Assembly: GCA_002502175.1 (NCBI GenBank)
Contig: DAPQ01000004.1
Span: 1 to 24,039, forward strand
Reading direction: 5' to 3'
DNA length: 24,039 bases
Origin: Euryarchaeota archaeon UBA19
GTDB lineage: Archaea > Thermoplasmatota > Poseidoniia > Poseidoniales > Thalassarchaeaceae
Below the pieces are notes generated by a model that ran no database searches, had not been told where the DNA came from, and saw only the letters and a program-made list of their open reading frames with translations. Below, one piece after another: positions 7,193 to 14,786 of this stretch. The translations under genes were made by a program, and so were the position numbers. The stretch's first letter is position 1, and every line of letters begins with the position of its first letter.

Positions 7193-9418
7193 TCAAACTG
7201 CTTCAATTCCAGAAAGTGTGTCTGGTCGGCGACGCACCGATTCGAGACCACTGGTTAGCATACCTTCCATGCGACCGTAGTACTCCATCATCTCATCGGT
7301 AATTGTAGGTCTAACCCTAGCGATTGCTTCCTCAAAGGATTTCTTCGAGACTGATTTTTTACCGGCTCGCATAGAGATTAGTGCTGCCTCTCGACAAATA
7401 GATTCGATATCGGCCCCAGTGTAATTATCAAGTTGGCCGGCTAAATCATCGAGGGAGAATTTGCCCAATGGCATATCTTTGGTGTGAATGCGGAGTATCT
7501 CCTTTCGTGAATCTGTATCAGGTGGAGGTATGTGTAATACTCTCTCGAAGCGACCACTTCTGAGAAGAGCAGGGTCAATCATCTCTGGTCGGTTTGTCGC
7601 AGCAACTACGATTACACCCTCCATCGTTTCTACACCATCCATGCTGGATAGTAATTGATTGACTACTCTATTCATCACATCTGAACCTTCACCAGACATA
7701 TTGCGCCTAACTCCTGCAATACTCTCAAATTCATCTAAGAAAATAATCGAAGGACTGGATTGTTTGGCTTTCTTGAAGACCTCGCGCACCGCTCTTTCTG
7801 ATTCGCCGACCCATTTGGATACCATTTCTGGACCTTTGATTGATATGAAATTGGCTTTAGCCTCGTTGGCAATTGCCTTTGCAATCAATGTTTTTCCAGT
7901 ACCAGGGGCTCCAAATAGTACGATTCCACGTGGTGGATTGATTCCGAAATGTTCGAACATCTCGGGCTGAGTTAGTGGCCATTCGATACTTTCTTTCAAG
8001 CGCTCCTTGACCTCTTCTAAACCTCCTACTTGTTCCCAAGACACCTCAGGCACCTCTACGTAGATTTCACGCAGAGCGCTTGGTTCAATTTCCTTTATTG
8101 CCTCACGGAAATCAATCATTTTTACTTCCATCTTTTCTAGGACTTCGGCAGGAATCTGTTCCTCGTCCAAATCGATTTCAGGCAAGTAGCGACGTAGGGC
8201 CTTCATGGCCGCTTCTCTGACCAAGGCAGAGATATCTGCGCCGACGAATCCATAGGAATTATCCAGTAACCAATCCATATCGAAATCATCACTTATTGGC
8301 ATACCTCTAGTATGTATGTTGATGATTTCCTCTCGACCATTTTTGTCAGGGACACCAATTTCCAATTCCCTGTCAAATCGACCCGGGCGCCTCAAAGCAG
8401 GGTCTATTGCGTCTCGTCGATTTGTTGCACCGATTACAACAACGTTGTCACGGCCCTGCATTCCATCGAGAAGTGTGAGAAGTTGTGCGACAACTCTGCG
8501 CTCTACCTCACCTGAGACGTCTTCACGCTTTGGAGCAATTGAATCCAATTCATCGATGAATATTATTGCGGGAGCATTGGTAGTGGCTTCGTCAAATATC
8601 TCCCGCAGTTGTTTTTCACTCTCTCCATAATATTTCGAAATTATTTCAGGTCCATTTATCGAGGTAAAATGCGCCTGTGTTTCAGATGCTACTGCTTTCG
8701 CAATCAGTGTCTTTCCAGTTCCAGGAGGGCCGTGTAATAGAACGCCTCTCGGAGGGTCAATCCCAAGTCTGCGGAACAGAACTGGGTGTTTCAATGGAAG
8801 TTCGATCATCTCACGAACTTTTTGCAATTGATCTCCAATGCCTCCAATATCCTCGTAAGTGATACTTGATATTTCGGCATCTTCATCCTCATCGACTGCT
8901 TCTTCCTTGATTATTATCTCAGTATCTGGTAACACCTGAACTGTGCCCTTCGGACTTGTTTGGACAATCTGGAAAGGTAATGCTTCGGCAAACAGAGTCA
9001 TTCCAGGAATGAATATTCTATCGCCTGAAACCACTGGTCTCTTGTTTAGTCCACGGCGGGCAAATCCTTCAATTCCAGGTCCAAATCTAACCTTTTGTTG
9101 CTTGGCCATAACAGGACTTAGTACGAGTCGCGTACATGGCTGAGCTTCGACTTTCCTTACCGTAACTCGATCTCCGAGAGAAACACTTGCATTTTTTCGG
9201 ATAATTCCGTCAATTCGAATTACTCCAAGGTTCGCATCTTCAGGTCTGCACCTCCAGACGATTGCGGCGGTAGAGCGTTCGCCCTCAATCTCGATTATAT
9301 CGCCGGGTTTGAGGTTCAATTCGTTGTCAAATGGCACTCTTGCTCTGCCATGACCGACGTCGCTTGGGATTGCTTTGGCTACTCTAAGTTTCAATTCTTT
9401 GTCGGATTCCTCTGCCAT
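7193..9418 (-). CDS. Cdc48/VAT-type double AAA ATPase
   Basis: The 741-residue protein has the full p97/VAT layout: an N-domain (1-170) with double-psi barrel and second lobe, then two AAA modules. D1 has Walker A GPPGTGKT (230-237), Walker B IIFIDE (285-290) and arginine fingers in RRPGRFDR (343-350). D2 has Walker A GAPGTGKT (503-510), Walker B IIFLDE (558-563) and LRSGRFER (619-626). All ATPase residues are intact, so it should be an active hexameric unfoldase that feeds proteins to the proteasome or pulls complexes apart. The hydrophobic-tyrosine-X tail typical of proteasome partners is not present: the chain ends in SGIEAV. The ATG at 9418 has a strong GGAGGGGG site just upstream. It is the first gene of a unit leading to PRC-barrel, DUF4350 and DUF58 genes. 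Confidence 0.95.
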   Translation of the reverse strand: MAEESDKELKLRVAKAIPSDVGHGRARVPFDNELNLKPGDIIEIEGERSTAAIVWRCRPEDANLGVIRIDGIIRKNASVSLGDRVTVRKVEAQPCTRLVLSPVMAKQQKVRFGPGIEGFARRGLNKRPVVSGDRIFIPGMTLFAEALPFQIVQTSPKGTVQVLPDTEIIIKEEAVDEDEDAEISSITYEDIGGIGDQLQKVREMIELPLKHPVLFRRLGIDPPRGVLLHGPPGTGKTLIAKAVASETQAHFTSINGPEIISKYYGESEKQLREIFDEATTNAPAIIFIDELDSIAPKREDVSGEVERRVVAQLLTLLDGMQGRDNVVVIGATNRRDAIDPALRRPGRFDRELEIGVPDKNGREEIINIHTRGMPISDDFDMDWLLDNSYGFVGADISALVREAAMKALRRYLPEIDLDEEQIPAEVLEKMEVKMIDFREAIKEIEPSALREIYVEVPEVSWEQVGGLEEVKERLKESIEWPLTQPEMFEHFGINPPRGIVLFGAPGTGKTLIAKAIANEAKANFISIKGPEMVSKWVGESERAVREVFKKAKQSSPSIIFLDEFESIAGVRRNMSGEGSDVMNRVVNQLLSSMDGVETMEGVIVVAATNRPEMIDPALLRSGRFERVLHIPPPDTDSRKEILRIHTKDMPLGKFSLDDLAGQLDNYTGADIESICREAALISMRAGKKSVSKKSFEEAIARVRPTITDEMMEYYGRMEGMLTSGLESVRRRPDTLSGIEAV

Positions 9419-9468
9419 ATTCCCCCTCCTTGTAACACCGTGTCGACATCGGAGGTAGTTAAACCCCC

Positions 9469-9497
9469 CAATTGAGAATTGTCAAATCTGGCAATTC
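9469..9497. promoter_or_regulatory. Nested inverted repeats between Cdc48 and aldehyde dehydrogenase genes
   Basis: The 142-base divergent gap holds CAATT-GAG-AATTG (9469-9481) and, sharing its right half, GAATTG-N10-CAATTC (9476-9481 with 9492-9497). Half-sites about 16 bases apart look like a binding site for a dimeric regulator such as an Lrp- or TrmB-type protein. It is placed where it could control either gene. No clear TATA box was found for either side, so the exact promoter geometry is unknown. Confidence 0.35.
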
Positions 9498-9560
9498 AGT
9501 TATCAGAATTACGAATAGCGATGCGGTGGTTTCATTGCTACTATTCGATTCGCACGAAGC

Positions 9561-11189
9561 ATGACCCACGTTCTCGAGACTGGATTCGAATACATGGAAG
9601 CGAATAACCCGAATGGATCGCCAAAGGTTAGGGGTTACAACATTATCAACGGTAAGCTAACTCTGGCTAGCGATGGCGGGACTTACGAAAGCACAAACCC
9701 TGCATGGTTAGATGATTGTCTGGGAGAGTTCCCTCTTTCAACCAAAGAAGATGTGCATGAGGCTTTGAGAGCCGCTCGTTCAGCATTCCCCGATTGGGCT
9801 GCAACCCCTGCTCCAACTCGCGGTCAGGTAATTGGAAACATGGGTAGATTGTTGATGGAGCACAAAGAAGATCTTGTTCGTCTACAGGCTCGTGAAATTG
9901 GTAAAACATTGAAAGAATGTGGTGGTGAAATTCAGGAAGCAATTGACACATGTCTATTCTTCCAATCAGAGGGACGCAGACTCTATGGTCAGACAGTCAA
10001 CTCAGAGTTACCTAACAAAGAATTGTTCACCTACCGTAGACCATTGGGGGTTTGTGGAATAATCAATTCTTGCAACTTCCCTTCAGCGGTCCCATTCTGG
10101 AAGATGATTCCAGCAATTATGTGCGGCAATACCTGCGTCTGGAAGTCCCCTCAAGACTCGCCCCTCCTTTCTTTCGCCCTAGCGCGTGTAATGCACGAAG
10201 CAGGATTGCCTGATGGTGTGATTAACTTGGTACATGGTAACGGAAGTGGAGCAGGTCAAGCACTAGTTGATTCAGCCGATTTAGGGATGGTAGACAAAAT
10301 CTCATTCACAGGTAGTACCGCAGTCGGTAAGATGATTGGAGAAACTTGCGGTCGTAATCTTGTTAGCGCTTCCCTAGAATTAGGAGGGAAGAACCCACTT
10401 GTGATAATGCCTTCAGCAAATATGGAAAATGCCGTTGAGGGAGCCTACTGGGCAGGATTTGGAACTGCTGGCCAGCGTTGTACTAGCCTAGGAAATTTGA
10501 TTATTCACGAAGATATCTATGATGAGTTTGTTGAACGATTAATGGAGAAGGTGAAATCCACTTCTATCGGTGATTCCATGCGGCATGATGGAGTGCTGTA
10601 TGGTCCAATGCTATCCGAAAGATATGCAGTTGATTTCATGAAAGGTGTCGATATGTGTGAAAATAGTGGTGCAAAGAAAATTTGGGGTGAAGGTCGAATC
10701 ACAAATGACAACAAGCCAGATAGTTTCCATGGAGATGCTAGCGAAGGCATCTACATATGGCCTCATGTCTATGTAGATGTCACAGAAGATATGGAGTGTT
10801 TCCACGAAGAGATTTTTGGGCCACTGGTAACTATTGTTAAGGCCCGAGATTTCGATCATGCATTGCATCTTGCAAATGCTTCACCCTATGGATTGTCCTC
10901 TGCAATTTACACCAATGATAGACTCGAGGCCTATCGATACAAGACTGGTATCAAGGCCGGTATGACTGGAATTAACAATTCGACAACTGGGGCCGAGGCT
11001 CACCTACCATTTGGAGGAGTCAAAGGTAGTGGAAATGGAACTCGCGAGTCAGGAATTTGGGTAATCGAGGCATACTCATACTGGCATGCAGTAAACGATG
11101 AATTATCTGGAAAGTTGCAACTCGCTCAAATGGATGTCGACGAAATCGAAATGGAAGAGGCCGACGCAGATTACGGCTCTCTTGCTTAA
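9561..11189 (+). CDS. NAD(P)-dependent aldehyde dehydrogenase (ALDH superfamily)
   Basis: The 542-residue protein oxidises an aldehyde to an acid with NAD(P). All catalytic parts are visible: oxyanion Asn in SCNFPSA (N172), the cofactor-binding FTGSTAVGK (249-257), the general base Glu in LELGGKNP (E273), the nucleophile Cys in AGQRCTS (C307), and the FHEEIFGPL motif. The AGQRCTS context is closest to ALDH7 (antiquitin/piperideine-6-carboxylate) and related semialdehyde dehydrogenases, but the substrate is uncertain. The protein is about 40 residues longer than usual, with an extended N-terminus, an acidic C-terminal tail, and an insert before the FHEEIFGPL motif. The first ATG is used; a second one at 9594 is possible. 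No Shine-Dalgarno is seen, so it may be leaderless. A four-helix membrane protein follows 15 bases later. Confidence 0.92.
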   Translation: MTHVLETGFEYMEANNPNGSPKVRGYNIINGKLTLASDGGTYESTNPAWLDDCLGEFPLSTKEDVHEALRAARSAFPDWAATPAPTRGQVIGNMGRLLMEHKEDLVRLQAREIGKTLKECGGEIQEAIDTCLFFQSEGRRLYGQTVNSELPNKELFTYRRPLGVCGIINSCNFPSAVPFWKMIPAIMCGNTCVWKSPQDSPLLSFALARVMHEAGLPDGVINLVHGNGSGAGQALVDSADLGMVDKISFTGSTAVGKMIGETCGRNLVSASLELGGKNPLVIMPSANMENAVEGAYWAGFGTAGQRCTSLGNLIIHEDIYDEFVERLMEKVKSTSIGDSMRHDGVLYGPMLSERYAVDFMKGVDMCENSGAKKIWGEGRITNDNKPDSFHGDASEGIYIWPHVYVDVTEDMECFHEEIFGPLVTIVKARDFDHALHLANASPYGLSSAIYTNDRLEAYRYKTGIKAGMTGINNSTTGAEAHLPFGGVKGSGNGTRESGIWVIEAYSYWHAVNDELSGKLQLAQMDVDEIEMEEADADYGSLA

Positions 11190-11204
11190 TTGGAGGTGAT
11201 TCTG

Positions 11205-11762
11205 TTGGAAATTTCCAGAGAATTTGTCCGGACGGTTGTCTTTGTTCTCGGCCCAATGGTACTTGCATCCTACGTCATAGGATTACGCCGAGCTGATGAT
11301 CCAATGGCACTTTGGGGTGGTATCCCTGAATCTTGGAGAACCCTAAATGTCACCTGTATGTTCATCTCCGCTATTGGATTCCTTATCGTTTTCCAACAAC
11401 TTCTGTTCGGATGGGAAGCTTCTGTTGTTGAAGGTGTAGGCTGGCCATGGAGTGGAGAGGTTTCTGAAGGTGGACATCAGAGACTATTGATTGCATTCTT
11501 ACTAGTGCTGATTCCATCTATGTTTTGGCTTGAATTGACTTCACTTCACATCCGGACGGATACAATTTGGTCACAGTGGTTGGTTATTGGTTGTCTGTGG
11601 CTTGTCGTAACTGGAAACTTGCTACTGATGTCTTTTGGTTGGAGTGCTTGGCAAAGCGATGCATCCGGAAGTTCGATTCTACCGTTTGTTGGAGCCTCAA
11701 TGCTCGCAATCCAAGTGATAATCAATGATGGAGTCCTTTGGGTTTGGAAATACCCCTGGTAA
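11205..11762 (+). CDS. Four-helix membrane protein, function unknown
   Basis: The product has about 185 residues and four hydrophobic segments, at roughly 8-27, 45-65, 92-112 and 122-145, with a possible fifth near the C-terminus (165-183). I do not recognise the family. The start is set by GGAGGTGA at 11192-11198, six bases before a TTG at 11205; no ATG lies nearby, and the open frame to 11190 would place the start inside the Shine-Dalgarno. It is cotranscribed with the aldehyde dehydrogenase (15-base gap), so the two may act together, for example if the aldehyde comes from a membrane lipid, but that is speculation. Its TAA directly abuts the end of a minus-strand frame discussed with the zinc-ribbon gene. 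Confidence 0.65.
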   Translation: MEISREFVRTVVFVLGPMVLASYVIGLRRADDPMALWGGIPESWRTLNVTCMFISAIGFLIVFQQLLFGWEASVVEGVGWPWSGEVSEGGHQRLLIAFLLVLIPSMFWLELTSLHIRTDTIWSQWLVIGCLWLVVTGNLLLMSFGWSAWQSDASGSSILPFVGASMLAIQVIINDGVLWVWKYPW

Positions 11763-11898
11763 TCAGAGCAAGCCTCTCTTCAATCCAGAAGAGCGTTGCA
11801 TTCTTCTTTTGGGGTCAGAGACCAGTAAACATGTCATTGCATCCATGGGTTTAGCATTGGTCTCACACATTTCAAGGAGTGTTTTGTAATTTTGAATT

Positions 11899-12006
11899 TT
11901 AAGGAAAAATTGTCTCCCCGCATTCAGGACATGGTAGACCTGGCATGAATGCCCCTGGCATATATCCACAATTGAGACAAATAGAACTGGTTAGGTCGTC
12001 AATCAT
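11899..12006 (-). CDS. Zinc-ribbon microprotein, possibly the front part of a frameshifted gene
   Basis: This 35-residue ORF has two knuckles, CLNCG and CPECG (13 residues between them), the pattern of a zinc ribbon. GAGGAG precedes the ATG by ten bases. The frame ends in TTT-CCT-TAA right after a run of five T on the coding strand. If one T were absent, reading would continue in the adjacent frame for about 45 more codons (LKIQNYKTLLEM...) to a TGA at 11763-11765, which abuts the stop codon of the convergent membrane protein gene. The full protein would have about 80 residues. So the gene is either a true 35-residue microprotein, a sequencing or assembly indel, a recent frameshift mutation, or programmed slippage. 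The zinc-ribbon pattern is clear; the function is unknown. Confidence 0.5.
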   Translation of the reverse strand: MIDDLTSSICLNCGYMPGAFMPGLPCPECGETIFP

Positions 12007-12032
12007 CTGGCTAAATCTCCTCGTTTAGCCAG
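12007..12032 (-). promoter_or_regulatory. Hairpin with the Shine-Dalgarno in its loop, next to the zinc-ribbon ATG
   Basis: On the minus strand, CTGGCTAAA-CGAGGAGA-TTTAGCCAG forms a perfect nine-base stem with an eight-base loop. The base of the stem touches the ATG at 12006, and the loop is exactly the ribosome binding sequence GAGGAG. Folding would pull the ribosome site toward the start codon or block it, so this may be a translational switch. As DNA it would also serve as a dimeric operator. Confidence 0.45.
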
Positions 12033-12034
12033 CA

Positions 12035-12052
12035 GGGGGGGGTGTATTTACC
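12035..12052 (+). promoter_or_regulatory. Candidate BRE/TATA promoter element for the sdh operon
   Basis: A run of eight G (12035-12042) is followed directly by TGTATTTACC. Archaeal promoters often have a purine-rich BRE just before an AT-rich TATA box, so transcription could start near 12075, leaving a leader of about 70 bases before the sdhC start at 12148. No other TATA-like sequence is closer. The match is weak. Confidence 0.3.
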
Positions 12053-12147
12053 CTACGGATTTTGAACAATCGCAAGAGACTCTTGAACTGGTGGAATGCA
12101 ATTACTTATTGCTGTCGAACTGCGCGTTTAGACCGTCAGGTGCGGAG

Positions 12148-12939
12148 ATGAGTCAGGGCATCACTTTCCCACTCCCGATGAAGAAGGGATTTGGAGCTAC
12201 TGACAGAGTCGATAAATGGTGGAAGCAGCCACTTTGGATGGCAACCGCACTCACGGCAGCAGTGATTTACACTGGTCTCAGAGTTGTTTTTTTCGATGGC
12301 GAAATCCACTATGACAATCACAGAGTGACCTCTCCGATATTCTCTCCTGACATTATTCACATGTTCGATATATCGGCGCCAAGTTGGGCGAATTCAGCCA
12401 TGCTGATTCTTTGGATACCTTTTGGATTTCGAGGAACATGCTACTATATGCGTCGTGTTTACCACAGAGTGTTTTTCCAAAATCCTACTGGGTGTGTCGT
12501 ATCAAAACCATGGGATGAATATTCAGGAGAAACTGGGCTTTTTGTCCTAAACAATATCCATCGCTACATGTTATACCTCGCAATCATGGTGTTAATCGTC
12601 AAGATTTACGATGTCTGGCACACGATGCAATTTCACGAAGGTTCTTCTGACACATTAGGTGTTTCAGTGGGTACACTGGTTCTTGCTACCGAGTCATTCC
12701 TGCTCACCATGTACGTTGTATCTTGTCATGCCTTCAGACACATGTTTGGTGGAGGATCAGATCGATGGACTGGAAAATTTGGTCGAATAATTGGAAAGGT
12801 TTACTGGAGGGTCAGTAGCACAAATGTCCACCATGCGTTTTGGTTTTGGACGAGTCTAGCGATGGTTTTCATTGGAGATTTATTTGTTTGGTCGGTTGCA
12901 GAAGGAATTCTTAGTGATCCAGTATTGCTAATGCTTTGA
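12148..12939 (+). CDS. sdhC: Succinate dehydrogenase membrane anchor, single large subunit
   Basis: The 263-residue protein has five membrane helices, at about 30-48, 82-97, 138-156, 172-196 and 230-254, and anchors the SdhAB dimer while passing electrons to quinone. Candidate heme histidines are H138 (NIHRY), H194 and H198 (CHAFRHMF), with more at 228-229 (NVHHAF). One large anchor ahead of sdhA and sdhB is the Sdh1-like arrangement known in actinobacteria and some archaea, unlike the common two small anchors. The frame is open to a GTG at 12091, but I chose the ATG at 12148, preceded by AGGTG at a good distance. SdhA follows after 9 bases. Identification rests on helix pattern, histidines and neighbours rather than a strong motif. 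Confidence 0.78.
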   Translation: MSQGITFPLPMKKGFGATDRVDKWWKQPLWMATALTAAVIYTGLRVVFFDGEIHYDNHRVTSPIFSPDIIHMFDISAPSWANSAMLILWIPFGFRGTCYYMRRVYHRVFFQNPTGCVVSKPWDEYSGETGLFVLNNIHRYMLYLAIMVLIVKIYDVWHTMQFHEGSSDTLGVSVGTLVLATESFLLTMYVVSCHAFRHMFGGGSDRWTGKFGRIIGKVYWRVSSTNVHHAFWFWTSLAMVFIGDLFVWSVAEGILSDPVLLML

Positions 12940-12948
12940 GGTGAAATG

Positions 12949-14784
12949 ATGGATAAGACATACATGACTCACGAGTTTGATGTCGTCATCATTGGTGCAG
13001 GTGGTGCAGGACTTAGAGCCGCTATAGCAGCTAGTCAAGAGGGAGCAAGTGTGGCTTTAGTTTGTAAATCGATGCTTGGAAAAGCCCACACTGTAATGGC
13101 TGAAGGAGGTGCTGCTGCTGCCTTGGCAAACAAAGACCCAAGAGATAGTTGGAAAGTTCACTTTCGTGACACTATGAAGGGTGGAAAATATCTCAGTGAT
13201 TGGAGGATGGCCAAAATCCATGCTCAACAAGCTCCTGATAGAATCAGGGAACTCGAGACTTGGGGCGCCGTATTCGACAGAACCCCAAAGGGACTAACCA
13301 GTCAGAGAAATTTCGGAGGGCATACCTATCCTAGACTAGCTCACATCGGTGATGCAACCGGATTAGAATTGATTCGAACACTTCAAGAAAAAGGAGTTCA
13401 CATGGGAATGGATGTTTTCATGGAATTCACCGTTCGAAGATTATTCACTAACAATGGTGAAGTTACTGGTTGTTTTGCATACGATAGAAACGATGGATCT
13501 CTCCATCTTTTCAAAGCTAAATCAATTGTTCTTGCTACCGGTGGAATTACTCGATGTTGGGCAGTGTGCTCGGGTTCTTGGGAATACACTGGTGAAGGGC
13601 ATGCTTTGGCATATTGGGCTGGAGCAGAAATAGGAGATATGGAATTTGTCCAATTCCATCCAACAGGAATGATTTGGCCTCCGAGTGTCAAAGGTATTCT
13701 CGTAACCGAGGGAGTAAGAGGAGAGGGCGGAATGTTGACTAATTCAGAAGGTCAGAGATTCATGTTCGACTACATTCCTGAAATGTACGCAGATGAATTT
13801 GCAGATACGGAAAAAGAAGCCCTAGAATGGGTAGATGAGGTTATTTCCGGAAAACTAGCCACAAAGAGAAGGCCACCAGAATTACTTACGAGAGATGTTG
13901 TCGCTAAAGCAATCAACTCTGAAAGAGACGCAGGACGAGCTAGTGAACATGGAGGAGCATACCTAGATATCTCTTGGAGAACTCCAGAGGATGTCAAGAA
14001 GAAACTTCCAGGAATGTATCATCAATTCAAGGAATTGGCTGCAGTCGATATCACGACTACAAAGATGGAGGTAGGACCGACAGCACATTACGTCATGGGT
14101 GGAGTAAAGGTTCATCCTGAAACTCAGGAGTCGACCGTGAGAGGATTGTATGCTGCTGGCGAAGCAGCAACTGGATTACATGGTGCCAATCGACTCGGCG
14201 GAAATTCACTTAGCGATCTAATCGTTTTTGGAAAGATAGCTGGAGAACATGCTGCAGCAAGAGCAGAAAAAATCGATTCTTTTGCTGAAATACCCGATGA
14301 AGAAATTGCAGATGTAATTTCCGAAACTCTAGCGCCGTTGGCACGTGAGAAAGGTGAAAATCCAGCTGCCGTTGTAGAAGACCTACGTGAGATGATGCAA
14401 GAAAAAGTCGGAATCATTAGAACCGGTAAATTGTTGCAAGAGGCTCTCAAAGATCTTGATGAACTTGAGGCCCGTGCGGCGATTACTAGCCCTGGAGGGT
14501 CAAGAATATACAATCCAGGCTGGCATCAAGCTCTAGAATTGGATGCTATGATTGATGTGTCTCGTATGTGTGCTTTAGCTGCGCTAGAACGGGAAGAATC
14601 TCGAGGAGGACATACTCGAGATGATTTTCCTGTACCCGATCATAGCCATTGGGGGAAGGTGAATAGTGTAATTTCCCTCTCCGAAGATGGTTCAATGAAC
14701 ATAGAACACACAACTTATCCACCAATAGATGAAGAATTCAAAGCATTACTTGATGCAGAAGACCTACACGAGGAGGGTTCGTGA
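12949..14784 (+). CDS. sdhA: Succinate dehydrogenase/fumarate reductase flavoprotein subunit
   Basis: The roughly 611-residue flavoprotein oxidises succinate to fumarate. It opens with the dinucleotide-binding VVIIGAGGAGLRAAIAA, then KAHTVMAEGG, whose histidine is the usual covalent FAD attachment site. Further family blocks are MEFVQFHPTG, VRGEGG, TAHYVMGGV and HGANRLGGNSLSDLIVFG near the C-terminal FAD cap. Length is normal. GAGGTGA overlaps the sdhC stop codon; two ATGs sit at 12946 and 12949, and the second has the better spacing. The sdhB start overlaps or nearly touches its stop codon. With heme-type anchor and Fe-S subunits present, it probably runs in the succinate-oxidising direction in an aerobic respiratory chain, though fumarate reduction cannot be excluded from sequence. 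Confidence 0.95.
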   Translation: MDKTYMTHEFDVVIIGAGGAGLRAAIAASQEGASVALVCKSMLGKAHTVMAEGGAAAALANKDPRDSWKVHFRDTMKGGKYLSDWRMAKIHAQQAPDRIRELETWGAVFDRTPKGLTSQRNFGGHTYPRLAHIGDATGLELIRTLQEKGVHMGMDVFMEFTVRRLFTNNGEVTGCFAYDRNDGSLHLFKAKSIVLATGGITRCWAVCSGSWEYTGEGHALAYWAGAEIGDMEFVQFHPTGMIWPPSVKGILVTEGVRGEGGMLTNSEGQRFMFDYIPEMYADEFADTEKEALEWVDEVISGKLATKRRPPELLTRDVVAKAINSERDAGRASEHGGAYLDISWRTPEDVKKKLPGMYHQFKELAAVDITTTKMEVGPTAHYVMGGVKVHPETQESTVRGLYAAGEAATGLHGANRLGGNSLSDLIVFGKIAGEHAAARAEKIDSFAEIPDEEIADVISETLAPLAREKGENPAAVVEDLREMMQEKVGIIRTGKLLQEALKDLDELEARAAITSPGGSRIYNPGWHQALELDAMIDVSRMCALAALEREESRGGHTRDDFPVPDHSHWGKVNSVISLSEDGSMNIEHTTYPPIDEEFKALLDAEDLHEEGS

Positions 14785-14786
14785 GT

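Noticed and set aside
8316..8630. 104-codon plus-strand frame inside the Cdc48 gene
   Set aside because: It is antisense to the conserved D1 module and has a composition typical of a shadow frame.
11763..11969. Minus-strand 68-codon frame as an independent gene
   Set aside because: Its first part overlaps the zinc-ribbon ORF out of frame and it has no ribosome site; only the part after the T-run makes sense, as a continuation of the zinc-ribbon protein.
12091..12147. N-terminal extension of sdhC from a GTG
   Set aside because: The added residues have no match to the membrane anchor type, and the ATG at 12148 has a better ribosome site.
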